NCBI GenBank assembly: GCA_029851415.1
Contig: CM056741.1
Span: 144,138,522 to 144,202,521 of the forward strand
Source of the DNA: Eretmocerus hayati
Taxonomy: Eukaryota > Arthropoda > Insecta > Hymenoptera > Aphelinidae
Length of the DNA: 64,000 nucleotides
Reading direction: 5' to 3'
The notes under the pieces are model-generated. The model was not told where the DNA came from, searched no databases, and saw nothing but the letters and a program-made list of their open reading frames with translations. Of this stretch, positions 12,886 through 23,684 are shown one piece after another. Position 1 is the stretch's first letter; the number at the start of each line of letters is the position of its first letter. A program made the position numbers and the translations under genes.

Positions 12886-14229
12886 ATCTTTGGGAGCAAA
12901 GCGGACCTTCAGCTGCACACACAGATCCACATGCGCGAGGCGAAGCCGTACAAGTGCACGCAGTGCTCCAAGGCGTTCGCGAATTCGTCGTACCTGTCTC
13001 AGCACACGCGCATCCATTTGGGCATAAAGCCCTACCGCTGCGAGATCTGCCAGCGGAAGTTCACGCAGCTGAGCCACCTGCAGCAGCACATCCGAACGCA
13101 CACGGGCGACAAGCCGTACAAGTGTCGCCACCCTGGCTGCACCAAGGCCTTCAGCCAGCTGTCCAACCTGCAGAGCCACTCGCGCTGCCATCAGACCGAC
13201 AAGCCCTACAAGTGCAACTCCTGCTACAAGTGCTTCAGCGACGAGCCCAGCCTCCTCGAGCACATACCCAAGCACAAGGAGTCCAAGCACCTCAAGACCC
13301 ACATTTGCCAGTACTGCGGTAAGAGTTACACCCAGGAGACGTACCTGGCCAAGCACATGCAGAAGCACGCCGAGCGCACCGACAAGCGACCCCCGATCGT
13401 CGGAGCGGGCCTCAGGCCCAGCATACACTCGATACACGCGGCCGCGGCTGCAGCGGCCGCTGCTGCGGCGGCCCACCACCAGGAGTCGCACTATTGGACG
13501 ACCAAGGTCAGCCCGGACTCGGTCCTCGGAGATCTCCACGACCGCCTGCCGCACCACCCGGGCCACCACCACCACCATCATCACCCGGGTGCCACCGAGT
13601 ACCATCACCACCAGACCCAGGGCGAGATGCTGCTGCCCCCTCCGCCCCCGCCACCGCCTCATCACAGGACGGATTCGCTCCAGCAGCAGGACCAGGATGG
13701 CCGCCAACAGCAGCACACGCCTCAGCCAAACGGGCCTCAGTCTGCGGCCCAGCAGCAGCAACAACAGCAGCAGCAACAACAGCAGCAACAACAACAGCAG
13801 CAGCAACAGCCCAACAGTAGTTCGGCGTTCACGCCGATCTCGTCGATCTCGATAAACTCGATCTCGTCGATGCAGCATCCGCTGAACCCGCTGAACCACC
13901 TGCACTACCCGACGAGCCATCACCCGGGCTCGAGGCCGTATCTCTACGAGGCGTTCAACTCGCAGAAGCCACCGGTGGGTCCGGGTGGAGCGGGCGCCAA
14001 CGGGCCCAACTCCAACGTCACCAACTCGACGCCTCAGGGTCACGGTGGCAGCACAGGTCAGAATTCGTCGTTCCCAAATCAGCTGATCAGCCTGCACCAG
14101 ATACGAAATTACGCGCACCAGCCGAACCTAGGACAGCTGGGCCAGTTGGGCCAGCTGAGCAACCTGAGTAATCTGAGTGCCAGCATGGAAAGTCACGCCC
14201 TTCTCGGCGGACTCAAGGACAAGCAGTGA
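12886..14229 (+). CDS. rn/sqz: C2H2 zinc-finger transcription factor of the rotund/squeeze family, last exon
   Basis: The final coding exon gives 447 residues, from acceptor TTGCAG at 12,880-12,885 to TGA at 14,227. It opens inside a zinc finger, because the intron removes the Cys-x2-Cys half and leaves FGSKADLQLHTQIH. Five complete C2H2 fingers follow, with linkers such as HLGIKPYRC and HTGDKPYKC, up to about residue 160. After the tail HAERTDKRPPIVG comes a low-complexity region with 12 Ala, a His-rich run, a Pro run and 20 Gln, then a conserved-looking segment LISLHQIRNYAHQPN near the C-terminus. The finger block is almost invariant in insect Rotund and Squeeze, nuclear regulators of leg, antennal and neuronal patterning. 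The N-terminal part is not seen in the window, so I cannot decide between rn and sqz. A vertebrate relative is ZNF384. Confidence 0.93.
   Translation: MFGSKADLQLHTQIHMREAKPYKCTQCSKAFANSSYLSQHTRIHLGIKPYRCEICQRKFTQLSHLQQHIRTHTGDKPYKCRHPGCTKAFSQLSNLQSHSRCHQTDKPYKCNSCYKCFSDEPSLLEHIPKHKESKHLKTHICQYCGKSYTQETYLAKHMQKHAERTDKRPPIVGAGLRPSIHSIHAAAAAAAAAAAAHHQESHYWTTKVSPDSVLGDLHDRLPHHPGHHHHHHHPGATEYHHHQTQGEMLLPPPPPPPPHHRTDSLQQQDQDGRQQQHTPQPNGPQSAAQQQQQQQQQQQQQQQQQQQQPNSSSAFTPISSISINSISSMQHPLNPLNHLHYPTSHHPGSRPYLYEAFNSQKPPVGPGGAGANGPNSNVTNSTPQGHGGSTGQNSSFPNQLISLHQIRNYAHQPNLGQLGQLGQLSNLSNLSASMESHALLGGLKDKQ
13438..13473 (+). repeat. Poly-alanine tract in the zinc-finger protein
   Basis: Twelve consecutive Ala codons using mixed GCN codons, directly after the finger block. 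The mixed codons argue for selected protein sequence rather than recent slippage. Confidence 0.85.
13750..13809 (+). repeat. Poly-glutamine tract (20 CAG/CAA codons)
   Basis: Twenty consecutive Gln codons, CAG interspersed with CAA. Such tracts are common in transcription-factor activation regions and are often length-polymorphic. Confidence 0.9.
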
Positions 14230-17200
14230 GCGCCCGATGACAGCGTCTCCGGAGCAGCAGCAGACAACGACCCAGAGGATCCAGCACCTGCAGCAGACAG
14301 CATAAGGATTATCGCGCATACACGGTTGTATATGTCTAGTTCCTCGTGCCCGCGCCCGTGGCAATATACTGCGCTGTAATACAGTACGCATGATGACGAC
14401 AGTCGACTCATCTGCGTGTGATCGGCATGTTAGTGAGGTTATGTGCACACCATCTACTACTTGTAATTCCCGTATAGGTAATCTCTTTTTCTGCACTACA
14501 CTCTGTGGTGGAGTCTCGGTGAGCATTGCCCTGGCTGGATTTTTCTCCGGTAACATGCGAAACCGAGACTCGGCGCGTGCAAAAACGACTCGGCGATGCG
14601 ATCGGTTAGAGGCCGCTTTGCGTGATTGCGTGCCGATTCGTATACCGATCGAATCGCCCCCGACTTTGTCGTTTGTGTATACATTCACTACGTAACAAAT
14701 TCGTCTTCACGCACGATTGCGCGCTTTGCAAAAAGTTTCTCTTACTCCCGAAAATCATAGTGGTCAGATGGGTTTGCCAATAATTTCGGTTTATTCAATT
14801 ATTTTGGTGCTCTAGTACATACCATACTGGTAAGCGATGGATGGATGAATGAATAATCCGCTGTGCGAATTGTAGTTCACAAGAAGCATCCTTTCCTAAA
14901 GCGATTTTTGTACCAAAGTCGCCTCAAAGACGTGCTCTTAGATATCCAATCCGAAATGCAATTTTTCCTATCGTTGATATACCTTTTTACAAAAGTCACA
15001 CTAGGTAAAACGGAGAGTCATTGGTAGCTGCTGACATCTCTATGGCTGACATACACCGTTCGTCTCCTAGTCCAGTCTTGACCATTCTTCAATTCGAAAT
15101 ATTCTTGAATCCTACCACAAAAAAAATACTTCTTCTATTAGATGTGATCAACAAATTAAGGATTCCATAATGTTTGAAAATGCTGCTCGCATGAATGGGC
15201 ATTAGCAAAATGGAGAAAATCAAGTAAATGGGTCGAGTCTGCGATTCAAGGGCCAACGACTCACTTTCCTCGGCGCGCTAACGCGCATATTGTTGTTTTA
15301 TTCTCAAATGTAATCAATATTTCAATTTTATTATTTGATGAATTGGCTCGTTTGCGAATTGAAAATTTCAACCAAAAACTATTGATGAATTTGATTCATC
15401 GATAGGTGATAGGTAAAGAATTGCTTCACACAGATTGCAATGCAGCAACTTGCTAGACTTCGAGACACTTTCAACGATTTGTGAGATTTTCCAAGCTTTA
15501 GAGGTTATCTTTTAAATTGTTTGAGCTTGAGTACAGCGTTTCCGTCCGTTCTAAGGCCGTCCTCTTTCATGCGTTTGCTTCTAACGCATTTTATTACTCG
15601 AATTTTCTCCCAGAGAAAGTTGTTCTCTCACACAATGTCTGACGATACCATACAAGGGTGAATCTCATTGTTTGACTCATGACCAATGAGGATTTCAATT
15701 GATCATGCTTCAGAATGATCACTTTTTGAATTCTCTCATCAAAACGTTTACTGTTTCAATTTCCATTGCTAGTTACGTGTGAAATTGTTGATATTCTTTT
15801 ATCAACTTGAAAGAATAATTAACATCCGAACGAAGTTATCCCAATCGTATCTGCATTTCATTTATTGACATAAAAATTCATTTGGATGTTTAATGATTTA
15901 TCATTTATTTTTATCGTTGAACTTCATTTGTTCAAATATGCATAGGTTAATCATAGAATTCATAGCTCAGAGATGGGACATAGTTTTTTCGTGTACTTGC
16001 GAGCCTCGTACTTGCAGCAGTCCCATGATATCTATCACGTCATCTGAATGACTTGTCTTATTTTTTGTTAAGATTTTTTCACAATTCATTTTCTACAAGA
16101 ACTCATTTGTTATGACAAACTTCTGAATAAAATGTTCATGAATTTTACTATTAATACTCATTCATTTGACATCTTTTTAAGAGTATTTATCAATATTTTC
16201 GATTGACAAGCCATTTTACGATTAGTTTTTAATGATTGAAAATGACTCACTAAAATTCGAGTTCCATCATGCAGTGGTTTACTCAATATTGATTTGTTAT
16301 GATTATTTTCTAGACTGTGCACAATTGGTTAATATGATTCGATTATTCATCACGGTGAAAATATTGAACTAGTTTGGTTTTCCGAATGAAACTATATACT
16401 TAAAGCTGTTACATTCGGAACTGACAAACTTTCCTCACCAACATCCATGGTTTTTTTTTGGAACAAAGACTTATTTTTATTATGAGATCATTTATTTTGA
16501 TTTTTATCAATTCTTCAATGATGAGGAAGACAATCTGAAATTTTTTTATAAATAGTAGTTTCTCATAATCCAACTCAACCATGTTTTCACAGGTGCATAC
16601 TACACGATCTACACGATCAATGATTGAAGCTCACTCCTTCCTACATGTGATAGTATCCTCACCTAGTGAACCTGTCTGTTCGTACTTGATTCGAAGCCCA
16701 ACTTTTTTCTATTTCTCTCTTCATCTCTCGTTCCTACTTTTGGACAAGTTACATGCAACAATACACACCAAACTCCTTCCCATGCATAGGAATAAAAATA
16801 TCATTACGATTCACAATCGAGCTCATGTCCAACGAATACTCTTGATACTGAGCCTCCTGTGAGACTGCAATCACACATTGAAAAATATTTCCAACCGATA
16901 TAAGTAAAGGGAGATCACTTTCTGCGGAAGCTATTATTTGAGTAGGTACTCGAGCTCATAGAGCAGCAGTGAAACATATTACGCAAGCGGATAATTCACA
17001 AGCCACCTCGTTGATATATTCTTACGAATCAACGACTAACACCACACGAGAGGTATGAATGTTTTTCATGAAAAGCCGATTGATCTTTTTTTTTGCTATG
17101 ACCGTGAGTTAGAGAAACTATGCGAGGAGAATCGGTAGTGGTATATAAGCAACTGTGTGTGGAAAAGTAATAGGACGTATAAGAGAAGTATGATGAAAAA

Positions 17201-17838
17201 GAAATACTTAATTTTCAGTTTTAAAACTGAATGGGAGAAACAATATTATACTGCGTGGTACGAACAGAACTGTGATATTGTTATTGTATAAAAATTAGAT
17301 AACGGAACAGATGAAAAATATGGAGGAGATCTGAAGTAAAAACTATACCGTAGGAATAAATTATATAACATTGTATTTTACGAAAAAAAGTGCATTCTTA
17401 TAAGCGTTACAGCGCAGATGTGCAAAAGTTAAGATGAATGTGTGTGTGCAAGAGTGAACAATTGTAAAGAAGGGTAATCAAATGATCGAGACGAAAAAGT
17501 TTTACGATTGGACCTGTAAAAATTCAGATAACGAAATTTGGTAGCTCGAATTTTGAATACCCGTCTCTGGTTAAGCAATTTCAGTATGATGTTGAAAGAC
17601 GAACATGAAAATACGTAGATAAATTTGAGCATCGAATAGAGAAAAAGTTAATGGAATGAGTTTCAAATTATTTGGATCGAAATATAGTAAAATGTGTATT
17701 ATTAATTATCAAATGTTATATAATGTAAGAAACATGTGCGTTTTACAGGGTACTTGTTTCTTCCCTATCTCGCCAATTAAAGGCTCTGGTGTCTAATTAC
17801 TTTGATATTTGTAAAATAAAGAAATCCAAGAATAAATG
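14230..17838 (+). other. Probable long 3' UTR of the zinc-finger gene
   Basis: After the stop the composition shifts to AT-rich and no exon is visible for 3.6 kb. Candidate poly(A) signals AATAAA lie near 17,814 and 17,831, just after an AT-rich run. Long 3' UTRs are usual for this kind of regulator. The endpoint is inference, and the segment could equally be UTR followed by intergenic DNA. Confidence 0.35.
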
Positions 17839-18831
17839 GAAATCACTATACGGAAAAAATGCGTATCGGAATCCAATATAACAATTATTGCGGCGGAATC
17901 GTTTTGAGACGAGTTTAGTCGGACTTATACATACATACATTGTACTAAATGTTTTGCCACACAATCGATACGATAAATCGTTTTAATAATAAGAGAATAA
18001 AATACAATTTGGGGGGATCTTTAACTTGTAAGGGTATATTGTAGTGATGAGTGATGGGTGGTCACGAAATACTTGAGAAACTCATAAATTTATTAGACCA
18101 AGTGTATACGTGTCTGGGTGCGCCATCAATATGCACATACGGGATAAAATTGTTTGGCCCTCGTTCATTTTTTACGTAAGAAACTTTTTGCGAGTGGTTC
18201 ATATACTCCTAATTCTCGTGATGAAACAACAAAATGAAGACAACGGCGGGAGACATTTCAATTATGTATTGACAAAGCAATTTCTACGTGTATGCGTGTA
18301 CGAGTATGCGCGCGTGTGCGAATCGCAATAAAAAGGCGAACATGACTGAGAGCGAGAGCGTATCAGAATGAAACAAATTCTTTAGTATGTTATGTCTTTA
18401 TATACTTCGGTTTTTTCACGTTAGAACGAACTGTTTTGTCAAATAGAAATTTATTTGAACTGTTCAATAAAACTGGATTAGCTTTGAAACTGAATTTTTT
18501 TTCTGTCAACCCTATTCATCGGATGGAGAACTTGTCTGCGCATCAAACTCTTCCTCTAATGGACAAACGGATTAAATCTCGATTTCCAATGAAATTGCAT
18601 CAAGATACTTGTCGAATGAATTGATCCAGCCTAATGAGCTCTCAAAAGTTCTTCATAGATTGGATTGCATGAACAATTTTATTGACATTTTGAGTCAACA
18701 ATAGCAATCAATGTTCCGTGGTCGCATGACAACAAAGCAATTGTAATCACTCACCAACAATGTGCAATATTATTTACAGCTATCTTTTCGTAGAAAAATC
18801 ACGATCATAAATTGAGCCACTAACATAGACT

Positions 18832-19172
18832 GACAAGGGAGACCCACGGAGTGCGGGTCACCAAATCTCACCAAACTTTTCTGACAGTCTCACACTACCT
18901 AGAATATGAAGAATCCAGAGAGTAACTCCGTCAAATGGGCTCCCTGTTCATAGCTACAAGCAAAAACGTTAGCATTGCCAGTATATCTATATATATATAT
19001 ATAACTTTTTAACATGGGCCTATAAGGACAATGCTAATGTCATAGGCTGTAGCTTCGAATAGAAGGCCCATTTGACGGAGTCACCCTGGATTCTTCATAT
19101 CCTAGGTACTGTGAGACTATCAGAAAAGTTTGGTGAGATTTGGTGACCCAGACCTTCCGGACTCCCCTTGTG
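18832..19172. mobile_element. Foldback element with about 135-bp arms
   Basis: Two inverted arms, about 85% alike by eye, surround a short (TA)n core near 18,985. They share blocks such as CACCAAATCTCACCAAACTT and CTCCGTCAAATGGGC on opposite strands. Ends read GACAAGGG... on the left and ...CCCCTTGT on the right. There is no ORF. The inner part resembles sequence at 40,945-41,040 in an ATPase intron, so this is a dispersed family. Confidence 0.75.
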
Positions 19173-19411
19173 AGTTTGTATACTTTACAAACACATGTGT
19201 CAGAAGCATCAATTCTCTATGGCAGAATTGAATGCACAATTCCCTCGAGAATTTATTTCGACGTTAGCCGCTAACTGAGAGATTCGAGGACTGCGAGCAT
19301 AAGGTATCGTTCGAATCTGCAGACTCTCACTCACGAGGAGAGTTCACGAGCCAGCGCGAGTCATGGGTTTGGCTCAGAATTCAGGAACCATCGTTTTGTG
19401 GCACCAAGAGA

Positions 19412-19540
19412 TGATATTGAAACCCGCAGAGTTTTGCGAGCACAACTCTTACGGGATTGTGTGATGGAAAAATGATGTTAATGTATCAGAGGCACTCTAA
19501 AACGCTTGAGCGCAAAACTCTGCGGGTTTCAATATTGTCA
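19412..19540. mobile_element. Small palindromic element
   Basis: Inverted termini of about 25 bp, GATATTGAAACCCGCAGAG on the left and its complement on the right, are perfect in their inner 20 bp. They enclose about 70 bp of unrelated DNA. Target duplication is unclear. Confidence 0.6.
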
Positions 19541-19954
19541 TATCATCATTTGATTCTAGGGGGATATTATTTCAAAGTTCGTGAATCATCCTTCCTTCAC
19601 CTCTCTAGTCAATGATGATTGATTTCGTGCTTGGAGCAAGATGTAACAAATACAAGACAAAAAATCTTCAAAATGAGCAAGCGCTACATCTGAAGCGGGA
19701 TTCGATCTTACAGCAAGCAATATTCATGGCTGAACTTTACAGAGCACTAACCGATCCGATACATCATTTATGTGTTTGTCAACATAAACAGTCTAAATCT
19801 GCGAGTGATGGAAAAAGAATTGCATATATTTCTTAAAATAGATTCATTATCACGATTTCTACGACTCATGGACACCCGCAAATCACAATCATACACAAAA
19901 TGATTCGTACTACGATTCACTATTCAATGTTGAATGTTTTGATAACAATATATA

Positions 19955-20089
19955 TTATGTACCGAGTTGCGGAAAATCGTTTTCCGCACGAGGTACATAA
20001 CGAATTTTATCGCCTGACGATGGAAACAGCGTTTGTCCGTCCGCGTAGGCGGACGGAAACACGATGTTTCCATCGGTAAGGCGATAAAA
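19955..20089. repeat. Two adjacent near-perfect hairpins
   Basis: Hairpin one (19,955-20,000) pairs TTATGTACC with GGTACATAA around GCGGAAAA/TTTTCCGC. Hairpin two (20,005-20,089) pairs TTTTATCGCCT with AGGCGATAAAA, then GATGGAAACA with TGTTTCCATC, and has an inner GTCCGTCCGC/GCGGACGGA stem. They lie 4 bp apart with no coding sequence. This looks like a foldback element remnant. Confidence 0.65.
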
Positions 20090-21162
20090 TATTTTTCGTG
20101 CATCATGAGGCGTGGGAGCTTGATGAAATTTGCTCCATTCTCAAACGATGAAACTTCATTGAATGCATATTATGATCTTAATATCGTGAAGTTTTCCTGA
20201 AACGAAGAAAATGAGCTGTTTTTCTTATCTGACGGTCAGACTCAAAACGATTTTAAGATGCAACAGCCAGGCACTACGGGAATTTGAGAGTAAGGATTTC
20301 TTTTTGTAGTGTGACTTCGAATTTGACCGTGTCTTAAGCTTTCTTGCAAATTACATTGAATCTCCAAATCTCAAATGTAGCATTATTAATACATTAATGT
20401 TGCTAATTTTATTTAGATCTCTTATCGCTTTTTTCCGACAATCGTACTCAATTTTTAATGACTTCAACCAGTTGGCATCGATCAATATAGTATTTGTGTT
20501 GATTTTTTTTTCATCCTATGCTCGGTCACTTCAGCGCTCTTTACGATCAACAATCTAAGATGACATGATCTACACTGCAGTGCACTGCAGTGGCATGCCA
20601 TGCCTCCACAAAAATTGAGATAATGTGAAACAACGAATAGGCGGATATTAGACGAAGTGAGAACAGTTTGATTCGTTTACGACGATGGGATGAAACCCAC
20701 CAGCAAAGTCATCGATCCAAACCCTGATTGCAAAAATGATCAAAATCTCATTCCATGATACCCACCACACTACTGAGCAGTGCCTGCACACATCGGGGAA
20801 GAAATCATGATTGCCGTTGCAACTCGAAGCAGACTCTTTTTTTTTTACAAATGATCTGTTGTAAGGTAAGATGCTGGATCCAAAGTCAATCGAATACATA
20901 CGCAGTCTAAGAGATGCGAAATTACAAGATCCCGATCATCGTTTTGCGTTTTAAGACTTGTGGGTGCAAATTTCAACGTCAGCCATCACTTCTTGATAAC
21001 TCTTGTGATTTTGAGTAGGCAAATTTCGTTAGAACTCAAACTACAATACTTGAATGTATCAGATGAAATAAAATAAATAATAACTAATAATAACGATAAT
21101 ACATTGCCATCAACTTTCGTTGAACCAAAAGCAGACTCGTGCCCTTTCATGACCTGCGAGCA

Positions 21163-21300
21163 AAATAGTATATTACGCAACTAGGGAGTAAAGTGGGCCT
21201 TTTACTCCCGGGTGTGGATTATCGCTCGAGGCGAAGCCGAGAGCGATAAATACCCGGGAGTTTGAGGCCCACATTACTCCCGAGTTGCGTATGCTATTTT
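21163..21300. mobile_element. Palindromic element, 138 bp
   Basis: Nested inverted repeats run from AAATAGTATATTACGCAACT on the left to AGTTGCGTATGCTATTTT on the right. Inside are GGGAGTAAAGTGGGCC opposite GGCCCACATTACTCCC, then TACTCCCGGGT opposite ACCCGGGAGT. The whole unit can fold on itself. It abuts, or overlaps by 4 bp, the left terminus of the next element. Confidence 0.7.
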
Positions 21301-22041
21301 TTATCCTACGGGACTAAAGTACGCCCCCCCCCCCAAACCACGCGCGCATCCGGGCATGCATTCTTTGGCGCATTGGGCCACAACGACTGTGTCATTGTTA
21401 ACATTTCCGTCTTGGAAATACCGAAGCCAACTGTTGCGGGTGGCGGGGACGGGGTCCGGGGCGGAGCCCCGGCGGGGGTGCAGGGGGCGGAGCCCCCCGA
21501 CTGAAAAAAGATTTCGAAATGGTCTAAAAAATCCTCATTTTGTGATATCATATCAACTCTTCTGAATTTCCAACCAGAATCGATCTCTTGATATTCTCCC
21601 ATTCAACGTTACACAGCTCAATATTCGAATAGTATTTGAAAAATGTTTTTGAAAATAAATATTCACTGATACTTTTTTGAGATCCTTTCAATAATATGAT
21701 CTCTCCAGAATACGTTTGTATAACGCTCGAATCATTATTTATCCAAAAACAACAAAATACGACCTAATGAGAGGTTGTATGCCTATGCGTGAGTTATGTA
21801 GACGATTAGTGCCGCCTCAAGTGTGATCCTCCGTGGAGGGGTCGACAGACCGCTAGCCTTATGATCACACCAATCTCTTGGGCGTGGGTTCGAATCCCGC
21901 TCGGGGCAAAATTTACTTCCGATTTTTTTCAACGACAAGTCCGTTCTGGGAGTAAAGTTTGATACCCGGGTGGAAATGAATCACATTACGCCGAAAAATG
22001 AAGGGCCAAAGTGCGTACTTTAGTCCCGCTAGGATAAAAAA
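21297..22041. mobile_element. Non-autonomous element, 745 bp, carrying a tRNA-like box
   Basis: The terminal inverted repeats are TTTTTTATCCTACGGGACTA on the left and the complement, with one extra base, at 22,013-22,041. The left interior is extremely GC-rich, with GGGGCGGAGCCCC-type palindromes near 21,450-21,500 and a C-run near 21,325. The right interior carries a pol III type B box (see 21,810-21,908) and a GGGAGTAAAGT...ACCCGGG block like that of the neighbouring palindrome. No transposase is encoded. Confidence 0.65.
21810..21908 (+). ncRNA. tRNA-like sequence (degenerate, possibly SINE-derived)
   Basis: A perfect T-arm/B-box GGTTCGAATCC lies at 21,887-21,897, followed by CGCTCGGGGC, which resembles the 3' acceptor strand of a tRNA. 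The expected 5' acceptor strand pairs poorly (GCCGCCT against TCGGGGC). Upstream, GTGTGATC and GATCACAC form an 8-bp stem not found in tRNA. It is therefore a tRNA-derived sequence rather than a working tRNA gene. Confidence 0.45.
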
Positions 22042-23089
22042 GTCTTTAGAAACACACCTTATTGGTCTCATGAATGGTAACATTATATTTTGCAGGAAGT
22101 AGTTGATAGATACCAGAACCTCTTTAGAGATCTAAGTAACTCCAGATTCCTTGGACTTCTTCAACAACTTCACAAGTCTGACTAAAATCTGGTTACTCCT
22201 GGAAGTCTTCCAAATCAACGACAGCTTTGATCTTCCAAGGGCTCAAGCCACATTTTTCATGAAGCACTCTATTTATACTTTTCGGGAAATTAAATCTCCC
22301 GGATAACAATAAGGCACCATTTGCGAATTCGTATAGATAATAGCGCAAATGATTATACAATTGCATAGTTAAATCTCGAGTCGCAGGAGATACGTCCCTC
22401 TAAAGTAAGTATCTAATGACATTCCATACGCGGCTTTGACCAAGAATCGCTAATTATTGGGTGAAACTGTAGACTAACACCTATTGAACCAATGAAAATC
22501 TGACTCAAATCAGACACGTTTGAAAATTGCTCAACTATTTCTCGTTACTTTTCATTTATCGGCATTACTGCCATGACCAAAAATAGTCGCAAAGTGAGAG
22601 AGTTTGCGTCAATGTTCTCAGAAGAAGAATTGTGAAGTCGATGATCCAACGGTTCTATGGTCAATTTGTTGACATAATGCATGGACACGAGCACGAAGAA
22701 AATTTCTAACACTTGCGGACTCTTCAGCCTTCTTCTGAGCTATTTTTGATTGACATTTTCAAATTAATATTTTCTCGACAAAAATGTGAACATTGGCATT
22801 GCAGAGACACTTATCTTGGGTGAATGTCAAGGAACGGTGCCATATACTTCATCGACCCTGGACGTAACCTTGACAGATGGTTTTCAACTGTTGCGAAGTG
22901 AAGGTAATGAAAACGGATCTCGATCGAAGTGTGAGGATAACTTTCCGACAATGGTACTTACTGAATAAGTTTGTAAGTTCTCACCGTCCGAAGATTGGAT
23001 AAGATCATTCAACGTATTCGCGAATACGTATCGCGATAAGGGTTGAATGGTCCCGAAAGTGAATTGAGGCATGTACATCAGTTTAAAGC

Positions 23090-23335
23090 GAGTTATGTTA
23101 TAAATCGCGAACATAAAAAAGAAAAACTTTTTTCCATCTTTTGTGCAGAAATGTGCCTTTTCTGCACGGTTTTTCCACTTTATTTCCCACAAAGCAGATG
23201 AAAAAAAAGTATTCGACACTGGATGGGGTGGTTTTCGCATTCTCGTGATAATTCCTACGTTCACTGGAAAATATCACTCGGGCGGTAACCAACATTCCCG
23301 CCCTCGTATCGACATGTACTATATTACGTGGGATT
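23090..23335. repeat. Dispersed repeat related to 58,080-58,320
   Basis: Blocks such as TTTTCGCATTCTCGTG, ATCACTCGG and ATCGACATGTACTAT recur in the same order, diverged, at 58,080-58,320. Both copies contain a short hairpin (GTGCA...TGCAC or GTGCGGGAAAA/TTTTCCCGCAC) on the left. Confidence 0.5.
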
Positions 23336-23684
23336 TCTTGCGATACCTGATGGGGCCTTATTCTAATGTGATCTTTCCTCGGGCGTATGGGAAGAGAAGA
23401 CCAATAATCGCCGTTTCCGCTTACTAACGAATCACCCCGATTATTATTTGAAAATGACTCGATTCCAAGGTTCAGGTGATTTGTGGGGCCAATAACTTTG
23501 AATTGTACCTATTCGTCAAAAGAAGTATTTAAGGGTTTGGAATGATGGACCATGAAGTATAGTCAAATGATATTTCCGTAACAATGAAAGTGAGGAATTG
23601 GTTTGTTTACTAACTGTAAAGAGTATAGATCGTCGAAAATCGCTGGGTTTTTCTACCCCTGGCGCGGGAAAAACTCTTTACAAT

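Noticed and set aside
12781..14118. 445-codon open frame antisense to the zinc-finger exon
   Set aside because: It is an artefact of the GC-rich, repeat-rich sense codons: poly-Gln becomes poly-Leu and fingers become Arg/Val-rich strings. The sense frame is unmistakably conserved.
21810..21908. Functional tRNA gene
   Set aside because: The B box is perfect, but the acceptor stem does not pair and the D/anticodon arms are replaced by a foreign 8-bp stem. Kept only as tRNA-like.
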